Shown here one piece after another: positions 29,405-38,653 of a stretch of 64,000 nt of DNA. The notes beneath the pieces are model-generated. The model saw only the letters and a program-made list of their open reading frames with translations. It had not been told where the DNA came from and ran no database searches. The translations under genes and the position numbers were made by a program. The stretch's first letter is position 1. Each line of letters begins with the position of its first letter. The stretch spans positions 7,227,001 through 7,291,000 of the forward strand of contig NZ_CP160403.1 of NCBI RefSeq assembly GCF_040782645.1, in the 5' to 3' direction. The DNA is from Streptomyces sp. HUAS ZL42. GTDB lineage: Bacteria > Actinomycetota > Actinomycetes > Streptomycetales > Streptomycetaceae.

Positions 29405-32400
29405 CTAGGCCTTGCGGAGGCGGAACGTCAGCGTCAGACCCTCGTCGGTGAAGGGGACGCCATAGCTGTCGTCCGCCTCGCCCTGGGCGAAGTCCGTCGC
29501 CAGGACCTCGTCCGAGATCAGAGACGCGTGCTCCGTCAACGCCGAGACCACCGCCGCATCCACCGCAGCCCACCGCAGCGCGATGCGGTCGGCCACATCG
29601 AGGCCGCTGTTCTTGCGGGCCTCCTGGATCAGCCGGATCGCGTCACGGGCCAGGCCCGCACGACGGAGTTCCTCCGTGATCTCCAGGTCCAGGGCCACCG
29701 TCGCACCGGAGTCGGACGCCACCGACCACCCCTCGCGCGGCGTCTCCGTGATGATCACCTCGTCCGGGGCCAGCGCGACCGTCTCGCCGTCGACCTCCAC
29801 CGACGCCGCGCCCTCGCGAAGGGCCAGGGACAGCGCCGCCGCGTCGGTGGCCGCGATGGCCTTGGCGACGTCCTGGACACGCTTGCCGAACCGCTTGCCC
29901 AGTGCACGGAAGTTCGCCTTGGCGGTGGTGTCCACCAGGCTCCCGCCGACCTCGCTCAGCGAGGCCAGCGACTCCACGTTCAGCTCTTCCGTGATCTGCG
30001 CGTGCAGCTCCGGGTCCAGCGCCTCGAAGCCCGTCGCCGCCACCAGCGCCCGCTTCAGCGGCTGACGCGTCTTGACGCCCGACTCCGCGCGCGTGGCACG
30101 GCCCAGCTCCACCAGGCGACGGACCAGGACCATCTGCCGGGACAGCTCCGGGTCGATCGCCGACAGGTCCGCCTCCGGCCACGACGCGAGATGGACGGAC
30201 TCCGGGGCGCCCGGAGTGACCGGCACCACCAGGTCCTGCCAGACCCGCTCGGTGATGAACGGGGTCAGCGGAGCCATCAGTTTCGTGACCGTCTCGACGA
30301 CCTCGTGCAGCGTGCGCAGCGCGGCCTTGTCGCCCTGCCAGAAGCGGCGACGGGAACGCCGTACATACCAGTTCGACAGGTCGTCGACGAACGCCGACAG
30401 CAGCTTGCCGGCGCGCTGGGTGTCGTACGCCTCCAGGGACTGCGTCACCTGGTCCACCAGCGCGTGCAGCTCGCTGAGCAGCCAGCGGTCCAGGAGCGGG
30501 CGGTCGGCCGGGGCCGGGTCGGCCTCGCTGGGCGCCCAGTCCGACGTACGCGCGTACAGGGCCTGGAAGGCGACCGTGTTCCAGTACGTGAGGAGGGTCT
30601 TGCGCACGACCTCCTGGATGGTGCCGTGGCCCACGCGGCGGGCGGCCCACGGGGAACCGCCGGCCGCCATGAACCAGCGGACCGCGTCGGCGCCGTGCTG
30701 GTCCATCAGCGGGATCGGCTGCAGGATGTTGCCCAGGTGCTTGGACATCTTGCGGCCGTCCTCGGCGAGGATGTGGCCGAGGCAGACGACGTTCTCGTAG
30801 GACGACTTGTCGAAGACCAGTGTGCCGACCGCCATCAGCGTGTAGAACCAGCCTCGCGTCTGGTCGATGGCCTCACTGATGAACTGCGCCGGGTAGCGGG
30901 TCTCGAACAACTCCTTGTTCTTGTACGGGTAGCCCCACTGCGCGAACGGCATCGAACCCGAGTCGTACCAGGCGTCGATGACCTCCGGCACGCGCGTGGC
31001 CGTCCTGCCGCAGCCCTCGTGGGGGCACGCGAAGGTGACGTCGTCGATGAACGGGCGGTGCGGGTCCAGCGCCGACTGGTCGGCGCCCGTCAGTTCGGTG
31101 AGCTCCGCGCGCGAGCCGACGCAGGTGAGGTGGTCGTCCTCGCAGCGCCAGATCGGCAGCGGGGTGCCCCAGTAGCGGTTGCGGGACAGCGCCCAGTCGA
31201 TGTTGTTGTTCAGCCAGTCGCCGTACCGGCCGTGCTTGACCGTCCCCGGGAACCAGTTGGTGTTCTCGTTCTCCTGGAGGAGGCGGTCCTTGATGGCCGT
31301 GGTGCGGATGTACCAGGACGGCTGCGCGTAGTAGAGGAGCGCGGTGTGGCAGCGCCAGCAGTGCGGGTAGCTGTGCTCGTACGGCAGGTGCTTGAAGAGC
31401 AGGCCGCGGTTCTTCAGGTCCTCCGTGAGCTTTTCGTCGGCCTTCTTGAAGAAGACGCCGCCGACCAGCGGCACGTTCTCCCCGAAGGTGCCGTCCGGGC
31501 GGACCGGGTTGACCACCGGCAGACCGTAGGCGCGGCAGACCTTGAGGTCGTCCTCACCGAAAGCGGGGGACTGGTGGACCAGACCCGTACCGTCCTCGGT
31601 CGTGACGTACTCGGCGTTGACGACGAAATGCGCCGGGGCCGGGAACTCGACGAGCTCGAACGGACGTTGATACGACCAGCGCTCCATCTCGGCGCCCGTG
31701 AAGGTCTCGCCGGTGGTCTCCCAGCCCTCGCCGAGGGCTTTGGCGACCAGCGGTTCGGCGACGACGAGCTTCTCCTCGCCGTTCGTCGCGACGACGTAGG
31801 TGACCTCGGGGTGCGCGGCGACCGCGGTGTTGGAGACCAGCGTCCAGGGGGTGGTCGTCCACACCAGGAGCGCGGCCTGGCCGGCGAGCGGACCGGAGGT
31901 GAGCGGGAAACGGACGTACACGGACGGGTCCACGACCGTCTCGTAGCCCTGCGCCAGCTCGTGGTCCGACAGGCCCGTGCCGCAGCGCGGGCACCAGGGG
32001 GCGACGCGGTGGTCCTGGACCAGCAGACCCTTGTTGAAGATCTCCTTGAGCGACCACCAGACCGACTCGATGTACTCGGGGTCCATCGTGACGTAGGCGT
32101 CGTTGAGGTCGACCCAGTAGCCCATGCGGGTGGTGAGCTCTTCGAAGGCGTCGGTGTGGCGCAGGACGGACTCGCGGCATCTGGCGTTGAACTCGGCGAT
32201 GCCGTACGCCTCGATGTCCTGCTTTCCGGAGAACCCGAGCTCCTTCTCGACCGTCAGCTCGACGGGCAGTCCGTGGCAGTCCCAGCCGGCCTTGCGGGCC
32301 ACGTGGTAGCCGCGCATGGTGCGGAAGCGGGGGAAGACGTCCTTGAAGACGCGCGCCTCGATGTGGTGGGCGCCCGGCATGCCGTTGGCCGTGGGCGGGC

Positions 32401-32548
32401 CCTCGTAGAACACCCACTCCGGGCGGCCCTCGGACTGCTCCAGGCTCTTGGCGAAGATCTTCTGCTCGCGCCAGAAGTCGAGCACCGCGTGCTCGAGCGC
32501 GGGCAGGTCGACCTGGGCGGGCACCTGGCGGTACGTCGGCGTTGTCAT
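29405..32548 (-). CDS. ileS: Isoleucyl-tRNA synthetase
   Basis: A 1047-aa class Ia synthetase charging tRNA-Ile. The HIGH-type motif is NGMPGAHH near residue 57, the editing (CP1) domain follows with GWDCHGLPVE and WTTTPWTL, the KMSKS-type loop is GRKMSKHLGN, and the anticodon-binding domain fills the C-terminal third. The size and sequence type match the eukaryote-like IleS of actinobacteria. The ATG at 32548 follows GGAGGAAG. A T-box leader lies directly upstream, so expression should respond to uncharged tRNA-Ile. Confidence 0.97.
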   Translation of the reverse strand: MTTPTYRQVPAQVDLPALEHAVLDFWREQKIFAKSLEQSEGRPEWVFYEGPPTANGMPGAHHIEARVFKDVFPRFRTMRGYHVARKAGWDCHGLPVELTVEKELGFSGKQDIEAYGIAEFNARCRESVLRHTDAFEELTTRMGYWVDLNDAYVTMDPEYIESVWWSLKEIFNKGLLVQDHRVAPWCPRCGTGLSDHELAQGYETVVDPSVYVRFPLTSGPLAGQAALLVWTTTPWTLVSNTAVAAHPEVTYVVATNGEEKLVVAEPLVAKALGEGWETTGETFTGAEMERWSYQRPFELVEFPAPAHFVVNAEYVTTEDGTGLVHQSPAFGEDDLKVCRAYGLPVVNPVRPDGTFGENVPLVGGVFFKKADEKLTEDLKNRGLLFKHLPYEHSYPHCWRCHTALLYYAQPSWYIRTTAIKDRLLQENENTNWFPGTVKHGRYGDWLNNNIDWALSRNRYWGTPLPIWRCEDDHLTCVGSRAELTELTGADQSALDPHRPFIDDVTFACPHEGCGRTATRVPEVIDAWYDSGSMPFAQWGYPYKNKELFETRYPAQFISEAIDQTRGWFYTLMAVGTLVFDKSSYENVVCLGHILAEDGRKMSKHLGNILQPIPLMDQHGADAVRWFMAAGGSPWAARRVGHGTIQEVVRKTLLTYWNTVAFQALYARTSDWAPSEADPAPADRPLLDRWLLSELHALVDQVTQSLEAYDTQRAGKLLSAFVDDLSNWYVRRSRRRFWQGDKAALRTLHEVVETVTKLMAPLTPFITERVWQDLVVPVTPGAPESVHLASWPEADLSAIDPELSRQMVLVRRLVELGRATRAESGVKTRQPLKRALVAATGFEALDPELHAQITEELNVESLASLSEVGGSLVDTTAKANFRALGKRFGKRVQDVAKAIAATDAAALSLALREGAASVEVDGETVALAPDEVIITETPREGWSVASDSGATVALDLEITEELRRAGLARDAIRLIQEARKNSGLDVADRIALRWAAVDAAVVSALTEHASLISDEVLATDFAQGEADDSYGVPFTDEGLTLTFRLRKA

Positions 32549-32860
32549 CAGCGAGCTTCCTCCGGCGGACTTGCTGCCTTCCGTCCGGAGGGACGAGAGC
32601 TGTGTCTTCCCTTGCGCCGACTTCGGCGCGCTCCCGCGGTACCACCCTCCTTGGCCCTCCGGTGCTCCGTGCACACCGGTGAGCCCCCTCATTGGGGTCG
32701 CGATGCCGGTTCTACTCGCCCGGGACGGCCCGTGGGCGGGGCCCACTGTCCAGGACTTTCCTCCGGCGGCTCCGGGGTGATCTTCACGTCGCGCTCGCCC
32801 CCGGGCTTCCACCGTCCCCGGGTCGCTCTGGGCTGCGTACGCCGCTACTCGTCCCCATCC
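32549..32860 (-). promoter_or_regulatory. T-box riboswitch leader of ileS
   Basis: On the minus strand the stem I base GGGGACGAGTA lies at 32856-32846. Distal platform motifs follow (AGAG in CCCAGAGCGACCC, then GGTGGAAGCCCGGG). A specifier ATC (Ile codon) lies at 32781-32779 in GAAGATCACC, and the invariant T-box AGGGTGGTACCGCGG is at 32648-32634. TGGT before ACC fits a tRNA with discriminator A, as in tRNA-Ile. CCTCCGG (32591-32585) can pair with the Shine-Dalgarno region CCGGAGG (32565-32559), which points to control of translation rather than of termination. Confidence 0.93.
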
Positions 32861-33092
32861 ACGCTTTTCGCTCCGCCCAGTGTACGGCGCCACGAGGACA
32901 GCGGCCGACCGGTTTTTCCGGGGCCCGGGAGACCGGGGCGTGCGGGATGTTTGGTGACCCGAATGGAGCGGTACGTGTGTTCGGGTTCTGGGACGTCCGG
33001 CACGGCGGATTACCTGGCGGGGAGCTGGGCACAACGCATGCAGGCTTGCGGCGCGCCATCCGTGAGCCGGGCGAATCGGGCGGTGCGCCCCG

Positions 33093-33121
33093 TTGCCGCG
33101 GGACTCAAGTCGATTTATCGT
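33093..33121 (+). promoter_or_regulatory. Putative promoter of the DksA-like gene
   Basis: TTGCCG (33093-33098), 17 nt, TATCGT (33116-33121), 49 nt before the ATG. The stretch 32861-33092, between the ileS leader and this promoter, shows no gene; a TACACT hexamer on the minus strand (32884-32879) may be the ileS -10. Confidence 0.45.
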
Positions 33122-33169
33122 CCCAGCACGATTCGCGCGCAAGATCACAATATGTGAAGGGGCCGCGGC

Positions 33170-34447
33170 ATGGTGGTGAAGAAGACCGCCGTACAGCAGT
33201 CGGCGTCCGGCAGATCCACGAACGCCTCCGGCAGTGCGGCCAAGGATGTGAGCGGGAAGAAGAGCGCCCGGGGAGGGCCAGGAACGCGTGCCGCGAAGCC
33301 TGTGAAGGCGGTGAAGACGGTCCGGGGGGCGACCGCTGCCGGGGCGGAGAGGGAAACGGAGGGGGCGGAGAGGGCCGCGGCGGGAGCGAGGGCGGCGGGG
33401 AAGAGGACGGCCGCGAAGGAGACGGCCACCAAGAAGACCGCGGACAGGAAGGCGACGGAATCGAAGGCGGCCCCTTCGGAGAGGGCTGCCGCGAAGAAGG
33501 CCACCGCGAAGAAGGCCACCGCGGCCGGAGCCTCGGCGGCGGGGAGGAGCACGGGGGCGAGGAAGAAGGCGGCCACTGCGAAGAAGGCCGCCACGAAGAC
33601 GGCGGCTCCTGCGCCGAAGGCCGCCACGAAGACGGCGGCCACTGCGAAGAAGGCCGCCACCACGAAGACGGCGGCCCCTGCGAAGAAGGCCGCCACCACG
33701 AAGACGGCGGCCCCTGGGAAGAAGGCCGTCACCACGAAGACGGCGGCCGCGAGGAAGGCCGCCGCGAAGGAGGTCGCCACGTCCGAAAGGACTGCGGCCA
33801 CGAAGGCTGCGGCCAAGGAACGCCTGGCCAAGAAGGGCGAGGCCACGAGGGGCGCGGCGGCGAAGACGGCCAGGAAGACGGCCAGGACGGTCAAGAAGAG
33901 CACGGCCAAGAAGAGTGCGGCCAAGAAGGTGGGCGCGGCCCAGGTCGCGGAGCAGACGGGAGCCACGACGGTGGTTGCGAAGAAGACTCCTGGCACGGCC
34001 ACGGCGGCCACGAGCGCCGTTCCCAAGGCACGGGTCGCCGCGGTGGAGCCCGGCGAACTCGCGGTGCGCCCCGGCGAGGACCCCTGGACGCCGGAAGAGG
34101 TCGAGGAGGCGAGGTCCGAACTGCTGTCCGAGGGGACCCGGCTGCGCGACGAGATCGAGTCGTCCGAGGCGTCCCTCGTGGGGCTCATGCGCGACTCGGG
34201 GGACGGCGCGGGCGACGACCAGGCGGACACCGGCGCCAAGAACATCACGCGCGAGCACGAGCTGGCACTGGCGGCCAACGCGCGCGAGATGCTGATCCAG
34301 ACCGAGCGCGCCCTGGAGCGGCTGGACGCGGGAACGTACGGCCTGTGCGAGAACTGCGGCAACCCCATCGGCAAGGCCCGGATGCAGGCCTTTCCGCGGG
34401 CGACCCTGTGCGTCGAGTGCAAGCAGAAGCAGGAGCGCCGGTACTGA
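33170..34447 (+). CDS. DksA/TraR zinc-finger protein with histone-H1-like Lys/Ala arm
   Basis: A 425-aa fusion. Residues 1-290 are a low-complexity Lys/Ala/Thr arm with repeats such as AAKKATAKKATA, ATKTAAPA and TTKTAAPAKKA, like eukaryotic H1 tails and bacterial H1-like proteins. Residues 300-425 are a DksA/TraR-type domain: a coiled coil (EDPWTPEEVEEARSELLSEG), an acidic tip (RDSGDGAGDDQAD) and a C4 zinc finger CENC-x17-CVEC at the end. The arm should bind DNA without sequence preference; the domain may act on RNA polymerase. The repeated DNA (36-bp units near 33640-33720) may vary in length between strains. Confidence 0.88.
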   Translation: MVVKKTAVQQSASGRSTNASGSAAKDVSGKKSARGGPGTRAAKPVKAVKTVRGATAAGAERETEGAERAAAGARAAGKRTAAKETATKKTADRKATESKAAPSERAAAKKATAKKATAAGASAAGRSTGARKKAATAKKAATKTAAPAPKAATKTAATAKKAATTKTAAPAKKAATTKTAAPGKKAVTTKTAAARKAAAKEVATSERTAATKAAAKERLAKKGEATRGAAAKTARKTARTVKKSTAKKSAAKKVGAAQVAEQTGATTVVAKKTPGTATAATSAVPKARVAAVEPGELAVRPGEDPWTPEEVEEARSELLSEGTRLRDEIESSEASLVGLMRDSGDGAGDDQADTGAKNITREHELALAANAREMLIQTERALERLDAGTYGLCENCGNPIGKARMQAFPRATLCVECKQKQERRY

Positions 34448-34514
34448 TCACATGGGACCCTGGGGGCGTGCCGTACCCTCGTCCTCAGTCAGGTATCTAG
34501 GTTGAAGGACTCAC

Positions 34515-35090
34515 GTGGCAGAGGCGGAGCGCATCATCGGTACGCCGGACACCCCAGAGGCGGCGGCGGACGAGCCGGAGCAGATTCCGGCCGAGCGGCC
34601 GAAGGGCAGGCGCCGTATCGCCGTGCTGTTCGCGGTCGCCGCTTTCGCGTACGTCCTCGACCTGGTCAGCAAGATGATCGTGGTCGCCAAGCTGGAGCAT
34701 CACGCGCCGATCGAGATCATCGGGGACTGGCTGAAGTTCGAGGCCATCCGCAACGCGGGTGCCGCGTTCGGCTTCGGCGAGGCCTTCACCGTGATCTTCA
34801 CGCTGATCGCGGCGGCCGTGATCGTGGTGATCGCCCGGCTTGCCCGCAGGCTCTACAGCCTGCCCTGGGCGATCGCGCTCGGCCTGCTGCTGGGCGGCGC
34901 GCTCGGCAACCTCACCGACCGGATCTTCCGCTCCCCGGGCGTCTTCGAGGGCGCGGTCGTCGACTTCATCGCGCCCAAGCACTTCGCCGTGTTCAACCTC
35001 GCCGACTCGGCGATCGTCTGCGGCGGCATCCTGATTGTGCTGCTGTCCTTCAAGGGGCTCGACCCGGACGGGACCGTCCACAAGGACTGA
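34515..35090 (+). CDS. lspA: Prolipoprotein signal peptidase LspA
   Basis: A 191-aa aspartyl peptidase that cleaves the signal peptide of lipoproteins after lipid attachment. Four membrane helices; catalytic aspartates in GNLTDRIFR and [10 protein letters not shown] cytoplasmic, acidic N-terminal extension of about 30 residues is typical of actinobacteria. The GTG at 34515 follows GAAGG. The stop codon lies in the first of three tandem 14-bp repeats. Confidence 0.95.
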   Translation: MAEAERIIGTPDTPEAAADEPEQIPAERPKGRRRIAVLFAVAAFAYVLDLVSKMIVVAKLEHHAPIEIIGDWLKFEAIRNAGAAFGFGEAFTVIFTLIAAAVIVVIARLARRLYSLPWAIALGLLLGGALGNLTDRIFRSPGVFEGAVVDFIAPKHFAVFNLADSAIVCGGILIVLLSFKGLDPDGTVHKD

Positions 35091-35120
35091 TCCACAAGGA
35101 CTGATCCACAAGGACTGAAC
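35079..35120 (+). repeat. Three tandem 14-bp repeats across the lspA stop codon
   Basis: CCACAAGGACTGAT occurs three times head to tail (35079, 35093, 35107; the last base of the third copy differs). The first copy codes the last residues HKD and the TGA stop, so each later copy repeats a would-be end. Confidence 0.95.
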
Positions 35121-35203
35121 CCAAGGGCGACAGGAACCGCGTCCCGGGGCTTGATCCACAGGCTCCGGTCGGGGCTACCGCGCCCGTCCGGCATACTCGA
35201 CGG

Positions 35204-36148
35204 GTGAGCACCCTTCCCGAGATCCGTACCCTGCCCGTGCCCGACGGCCTGGAGGGCGAGCGCGTCGACGCCGCCATCTCCCGGATGCTGGGCTTCTCCC
35301 GGACCAAGGCGGCCGAGCTCGCCGCCGCGGGGAAGGTCACGGTGGACGGGGCGGTGGTCGGCAAGTCGGAGCGCGTGCGTGGGGGTGCCTGGCTCGAGGT
35401 CGAGATGCCGCAGGCGCAGGCGCCCGTGCAGGTCGTCGCCGAGCCGGTCGAGGGCATGGAGATCGTGCACGACGACGACGACGTGGTCGTGATCGTCAAG
35501 CCGGTCGGTGTCGCCGCGCACCCCTCTCCGGGCTGGAGCGGCCCGACCGTCATCGGCGGCCTCGCCGCGGCCGGGTACCGGATCTCGACCTCCGGCGCCG
35601 CCGAGCGCCAGGGCATCGTGCACCGCCTCGACGTCGGCACGTCCGGGCTGATGGCCGTCGCGAAGTCGGAGTACGCGTACACGTCGCTCAAGCGCCAGTT
35701 CAAGGAGCGCACGGTCGACAAGCGCTACCACACCCTGGTGCAGGGCCACCCCGACCCGACCAGCGGCACCATCGACGCGCCCATCGGGCGCCACCCGAAC
35801 CACGACTACAAGTGGGCGGTCACGGCCGACGGGAAGCCGTCCGTCACGCACTACGACCTCATCGAGGCCTTCCGAGCGGCGTCGCTGCTCGACGTGAAGC
35901 TGGAGACCGGCCGCACCCACCAGATCCGCGTCCACATGGCCGCCCACCGGCATCCCTGCGTGGGCGACCTCACGTACGGCGCGGACCCGACGCTCGCCAA
36001 GCGCCTGCGGCTGACCCGGCAGTGGCTGCACGCCGTGCGGCTCGGCTTCGAGCATCCCGGCGACGGGCAGTGGGTCGAGTTCGAGAGCGACTACCCGGCC
36101 GACCTGCAGAAGGCGCTGGACCAGGTGCGCGAGGAGACGTACGGATGA
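35204..36148 (+). CDS. RluA/RluD-family 23S rRNA pseudouridine synthase
   Basis: A 314-aa pseudouridine synthase with an N-terminal S4 RNA-binding domain ([32 protein letters not shown], residues 18-50) and the RluA-type catalytic domain. The catalytic Asp lies in [27 protein letters not shown] is the second family motif. Best fit is RluD (Psi 1911/1915/1917), as expected next to lspA, but RluC-like specificity cannot be excluded. Overlaps the next gene by 4 nt. Confidence 0.93.
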   Translation: MSTLPEIRTLPVPDGLEGERVDAAISRMLGFSRTKAAELAAAGKVTVDGAVVGKSERVRGGAWLEVEMPQAQAPVQVVAEPVEGMEIVHDDDDVVVIVKPVGVAAHPSPGWSGPTVIGGLAAAGYRISTSGAAERQGIVHRLDVGTSGLMAVAKSEYAYTSLKRQFKERTVDKRYHTLVQGHPDPTSGTIDAPIGRHPNHDYKWAVTADGKPSVTHYDLIEAFRAASLLDVKLETGRTHQIRVHMAAHRHPCVGDLTYGADPTLAKRLRLTRQWLHAVRLGFEHPGDGQWVEFESDYPADLQKALDQVREETYG

Positions 36149-36600
36149 GCCTGCCGTCGTATGTCGTGCGTGTCGCCGAGGATCTTGCCGATCGCGAGCT
36201 GTGCTTCGCGGTGCGCAAGGAGGTCTTCGTCGTCGAGCAGGGTGTTCCGGAGGAGATCGAGTACGACGCCTACGACGCCGGGGCGGTGCATGTGCTGGCC
36301 GTGCGCGAGGACGGGGTGCCGCTGGGGGCTGGACGGCTGCTGTACGGGGAAGCCGGTGACGATCCGTCCGTCGGTTCCCTCGGGCGGCTCGCCGTGACGG
36401 GCGGGGCGCGCGGGCTGGGTGTCGGGGCCGCGCTGGTGCGGGCCATCGAGGAGGAGGCGCGGGGGCGTGGGCTGACGGCTGTGGATCTGCATGCGCAGAC
36501 CCATGCGCTGGGGTTTTATGAGCGGTTGGGGTACGTGGCGTACGGGCCGGAGTATCTGGAGGCGGGGATACCGCATCAGGGGATGCGGCGCTCTCTCTAG
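36145..36600 (+). CDS. GNAT-family N-acetyltransferase
   Basis: A 151-aa acetyltransferase of the ElaA-like type. Acetyl-CoA motif A is [27 protein letters not shown], and the C-terminus [27 protein letters not shown] is typical. The ATG at 36145 overlaps the preceding stop (ATGA), so it is co-translated with the pseudouridine synthase. Substrate unknown. Confidence 0.9.
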   Translation: MSLPSYVVRVAEDLADRELCFAVRKEVFVVEQGVPEEIEYDAYDAGAVHVLAVREDGVPLGAGRLLYGEAGDDPSVGSLGRLAVTGGARGLGVGAALVRAIEEEARGRGLTAVDLHAQTHALGFYERLGYVAYGPEYLEAGIPHQGMRRSL

Positions 36601-36697
36601 GGGGCTCCCGCGCCACCCGTTTCCGGTCGGCTGAGAGGTTGCCGTCCCACGTGGTGGTTCAGCGCCGTCGGGGGCTTTCGCTTCGTAGGATCGGATC

Positions 36698-37438
36698 ATG
36701 ACTCGTAACGTCGTGATCAGTGGTGGCGGTACCGGGATCGGGCTTGCCACGGCCCAGCTCTTCGCCGCGGACGGGGATCAGGTGCTGCTGCTCGGGCGGC
36801 GTGCCGAGGTGCTGGAGAAGGCCGGGGTGCCCGGAGCGCTCACCTATGCCGCGGACCTCAGCAAGCCGCGCAGCGTACGCGGGGTGGAGCGGTTCGTCGC
36901 CGCCGAGTTCGGCACCGTGGACGTACTGGTCCACAGCGCCGGAGGCGCCGGGTACCTGGAACCGAAGGTGGACAGCGACGAGCCGCTCGATGTCGTCCTG
37001 CACAACTGGACCCTCAACTTCGGGCTCAACACCCTCACCGCGGCGCTGCTCACCGAAGCCCTCAAGGACCGGCTCGCGGAGCCGGGCGGGCGGCTGCTGT
37101 TCCTGAGCTCCATCGCCGCGTTCCGGGGGTCCGGGAGCGGGGCGTACGCGGGCGCCAAGGCCGCCCTGCACCCGTACGCCCATGATCTGGCACGCCAGTT
37201 GGGGCCGCGCGGCATCACCGTCAACGTCGTCGCGCCCGGATACGTCGAGGACACCGAGTTCTTCGGCGGCGCGATGGAGGAGTCGCGGCGGGAGCGGCTC
37301 ATCGGGGAGACCTCCACCGGGCGGGCCGGCACGCCCGGGGACGTCGCCGCCACGCTCCACTGGCTCGCCTCCCCGGCGGCCGGGCACATCACCTCACAGG
37401 TCATCCAGGTCAACGGTGGTGCCGAGCGCGGCCACTGA
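36698..37438 (+). CDS. Short-chain dehydrogenase/reductase
   Basis: A 246-aa SDR with the Rossmann motif ISGGGTGIGLATAQLF, active-site Ser (LSSIAA) and AYAGAKAAL (Tyr-x3-Lys). NADP preference is suggested by LGRRAEV. Substrate unknown. A TAGGAT hexamer ends 6 nt before the ATG and there is no Shine-Dalgarno sequence, which points to a leaderless mRNA. Ends 9 nt from the convergent MscS gene. Confidence 0.92.
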   Translation: MTRNVVISGGGTGIGLATAQLFAADGDQVLLLGRRAEVLEKAGVPGALTYAADLSKPRSVRGVERFVAAEFGTVDVLVHSAGGAGYLEPKVDSDEPLDVVLHNWTLNFGLNTLTAALLTEALKDRLAEPGGRLLFLSSIAAFRGSGSGAYAGAKAALHPYAHDLARQLGPRGITVNVVAPGYVEDTEFFGGAMEESRRERLIGETSTGRAGTPGDVAATLHWLASPAAGHITSQVIQVNGGAERGH

Positions 37439-37447
37439 GGCGCTGAC

Positions 37448-38557
37448 TCAGCCCCGGCCCGTCCTCGGCGTTTCGTGGGCGCGGCGTGCCACCATGCCGT
37501 CGGGGGATCGCCGGCCCGGGGGGAGTACCGCGTCCGCCGTGTTGACGCGGGGCAGTGCGTAGGGGTGTTCCTGCGACAGCCAGCGGATCATCTGCTCGCG
37601 GACCGTGACCCGGACCGTCCATATGTCGTCGGCGTCCTTCGCCGTGACCAGGGCCCGTATCTGCAGGGTGTTCGGTGTGGAGTCGGTGACCGCGAGGCCG
37701 TAGTCGCGGCCGTCCCAGGCCGGGCACTCGCGCAGGATGTCGCGGAGTTTCTCGCGCATCAGCTCCGTCGGCGCCGAGTGGTCGAGGTGCCAGTAGACGA
37801 TGCCGGTCATCTGGGCGCCGCCGCGCGACCAGTTCTCGAACGGTTTCGACGTGAAGTACGAGACCGGCATGGTGATCCTGCGCTCGTCCCAGGTTCGTAC
37901 GGTCAGGTACGTCAGCGTGATCTCGTCGACCGTGCCCCACTCGCCGTCCACCACGACCGTGTCGCCCAGCCGCACCATGTCGCCGAAGGCGATCTGCAGC
38001 CCGGCGAACATGTTGCTGAGCGTGGACTGGGCGGCGACACCGGCGACGATGCCGAGGATGCCGGCCGAGGCCAGCAGCGAGGCGCCCGCCGCACGCATCG
38101 CGGGGAACGTCAGCAGCATCGACGCGACCGCCACCACGCCCACGATCGCCGACACCACCCGCATGATCAGGGAGACCTGCGTACGCACGCGCCGGACCCG
38201 GGCCGGGTCGCGCTGGGCGCGGGAGGAGGCGTAGCGGCTGTACGACGTCTCGACGACCGCCGCCGCGATACGGATCACCAGCCAGGCCGCCGAGCCGATC
38301 AGCACCAGCGTCAGCGCGCGGCCGATGCCCACCCGGTGCTCCTGCAGCAGCTCCGCCTCGTCGTACGACCCTCTCAGCAGGGCCGCGCACAGGACGAGCT
38401 GGTACGGGATCCGGCCACGGCGCAGCAGCCCCCACAGGGGCGTCTCGGAGTGCCGTCGGTCGGCCTGACACAGCAGGCGGTCGGTGGCCCAGCCGATGAG
38501 CAGCGTCAGGACGACCGAGCCGCCGACCACGATCACGGGTCGGAGTAGGTTCTCCAT
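37448..38557 (-). CDS. MscS-family mechanosensitive channel
   Basis: A 369-aa small-conductance mechanosensitive channel: an N-terminal membrane helix, further helices near 70-115 and 135-165, the pore helix and Gly/Ala-rich MscS motif (GILGIVAGVAAQSTLSNMFAGLQIAF), then the beta domain (MVRLGDTVVVDGEWGTVDEI) and a C-terminal cytoplasmic domain. The ATG at 38557 gives the normal start (ENLLRPVIVVGG); the longer open frame to 38737 is not supported. GAAGG lies very close to the ATG. Confidence 0.93.
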   Translation of the reverse strand: MENLLRPVIVVGGSVVLTLLIGWATDRLLCQADRRHSETPLWGLLRRGRIPYQLVLCAALLRGSYDEAELLQEHRVGIGRALTLVLIGSAAWLVIRIAAAVVETSYSRYASSRAQRDPARVRRVRTQVSLIMRVVSAIVGVVAVASMLLTFPAMRAAGASLLASAGILGIVAGVAAQSTLSNMFAGLQIAFGDMVRLGDTVVVDGEWGTVDEITLTYLTVRTWDERRITMPVSYFTSKPFENWSRGGAQMTGIVYWHLDHSAPTELMREKLRDILRECPAWDGRDYGLAVTDSTPNTLQIRALVTAKDADDIWTVRVTVREQMIRWLSQEHPYALPRVNTADAVLPPGRRSPDGMVARRAHETPRTGRG

Positions 38558-38653
38558 GCCTTCGAACGTAACCGGCAGGGCGGGCCCATGAACATGTGGC
38601 TTTTGTGAAGAGGCACGGACAGCGTTGTCGGTCCCGGCTGGCACCATGGCCTC

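Noticed and set aside
32740..32770. GAGGAAAGTCC-like string on the minus strand, similar to the conserved start of RNase P RNA
   Set aside because: It lies inside the linker of the ileS T-box leader; there is no room for a roughly 400-nt RNase P RNA and no other RNase P motif nearby.
29405..33157. Very long open frames opposite ileS, and similar long frames opposite other genes
   Set aside because: They follow from high G/C third-position bias. The coding strand shows conserved family motifs and the antisense products have low-complexity Arg/Gly/Val composition.
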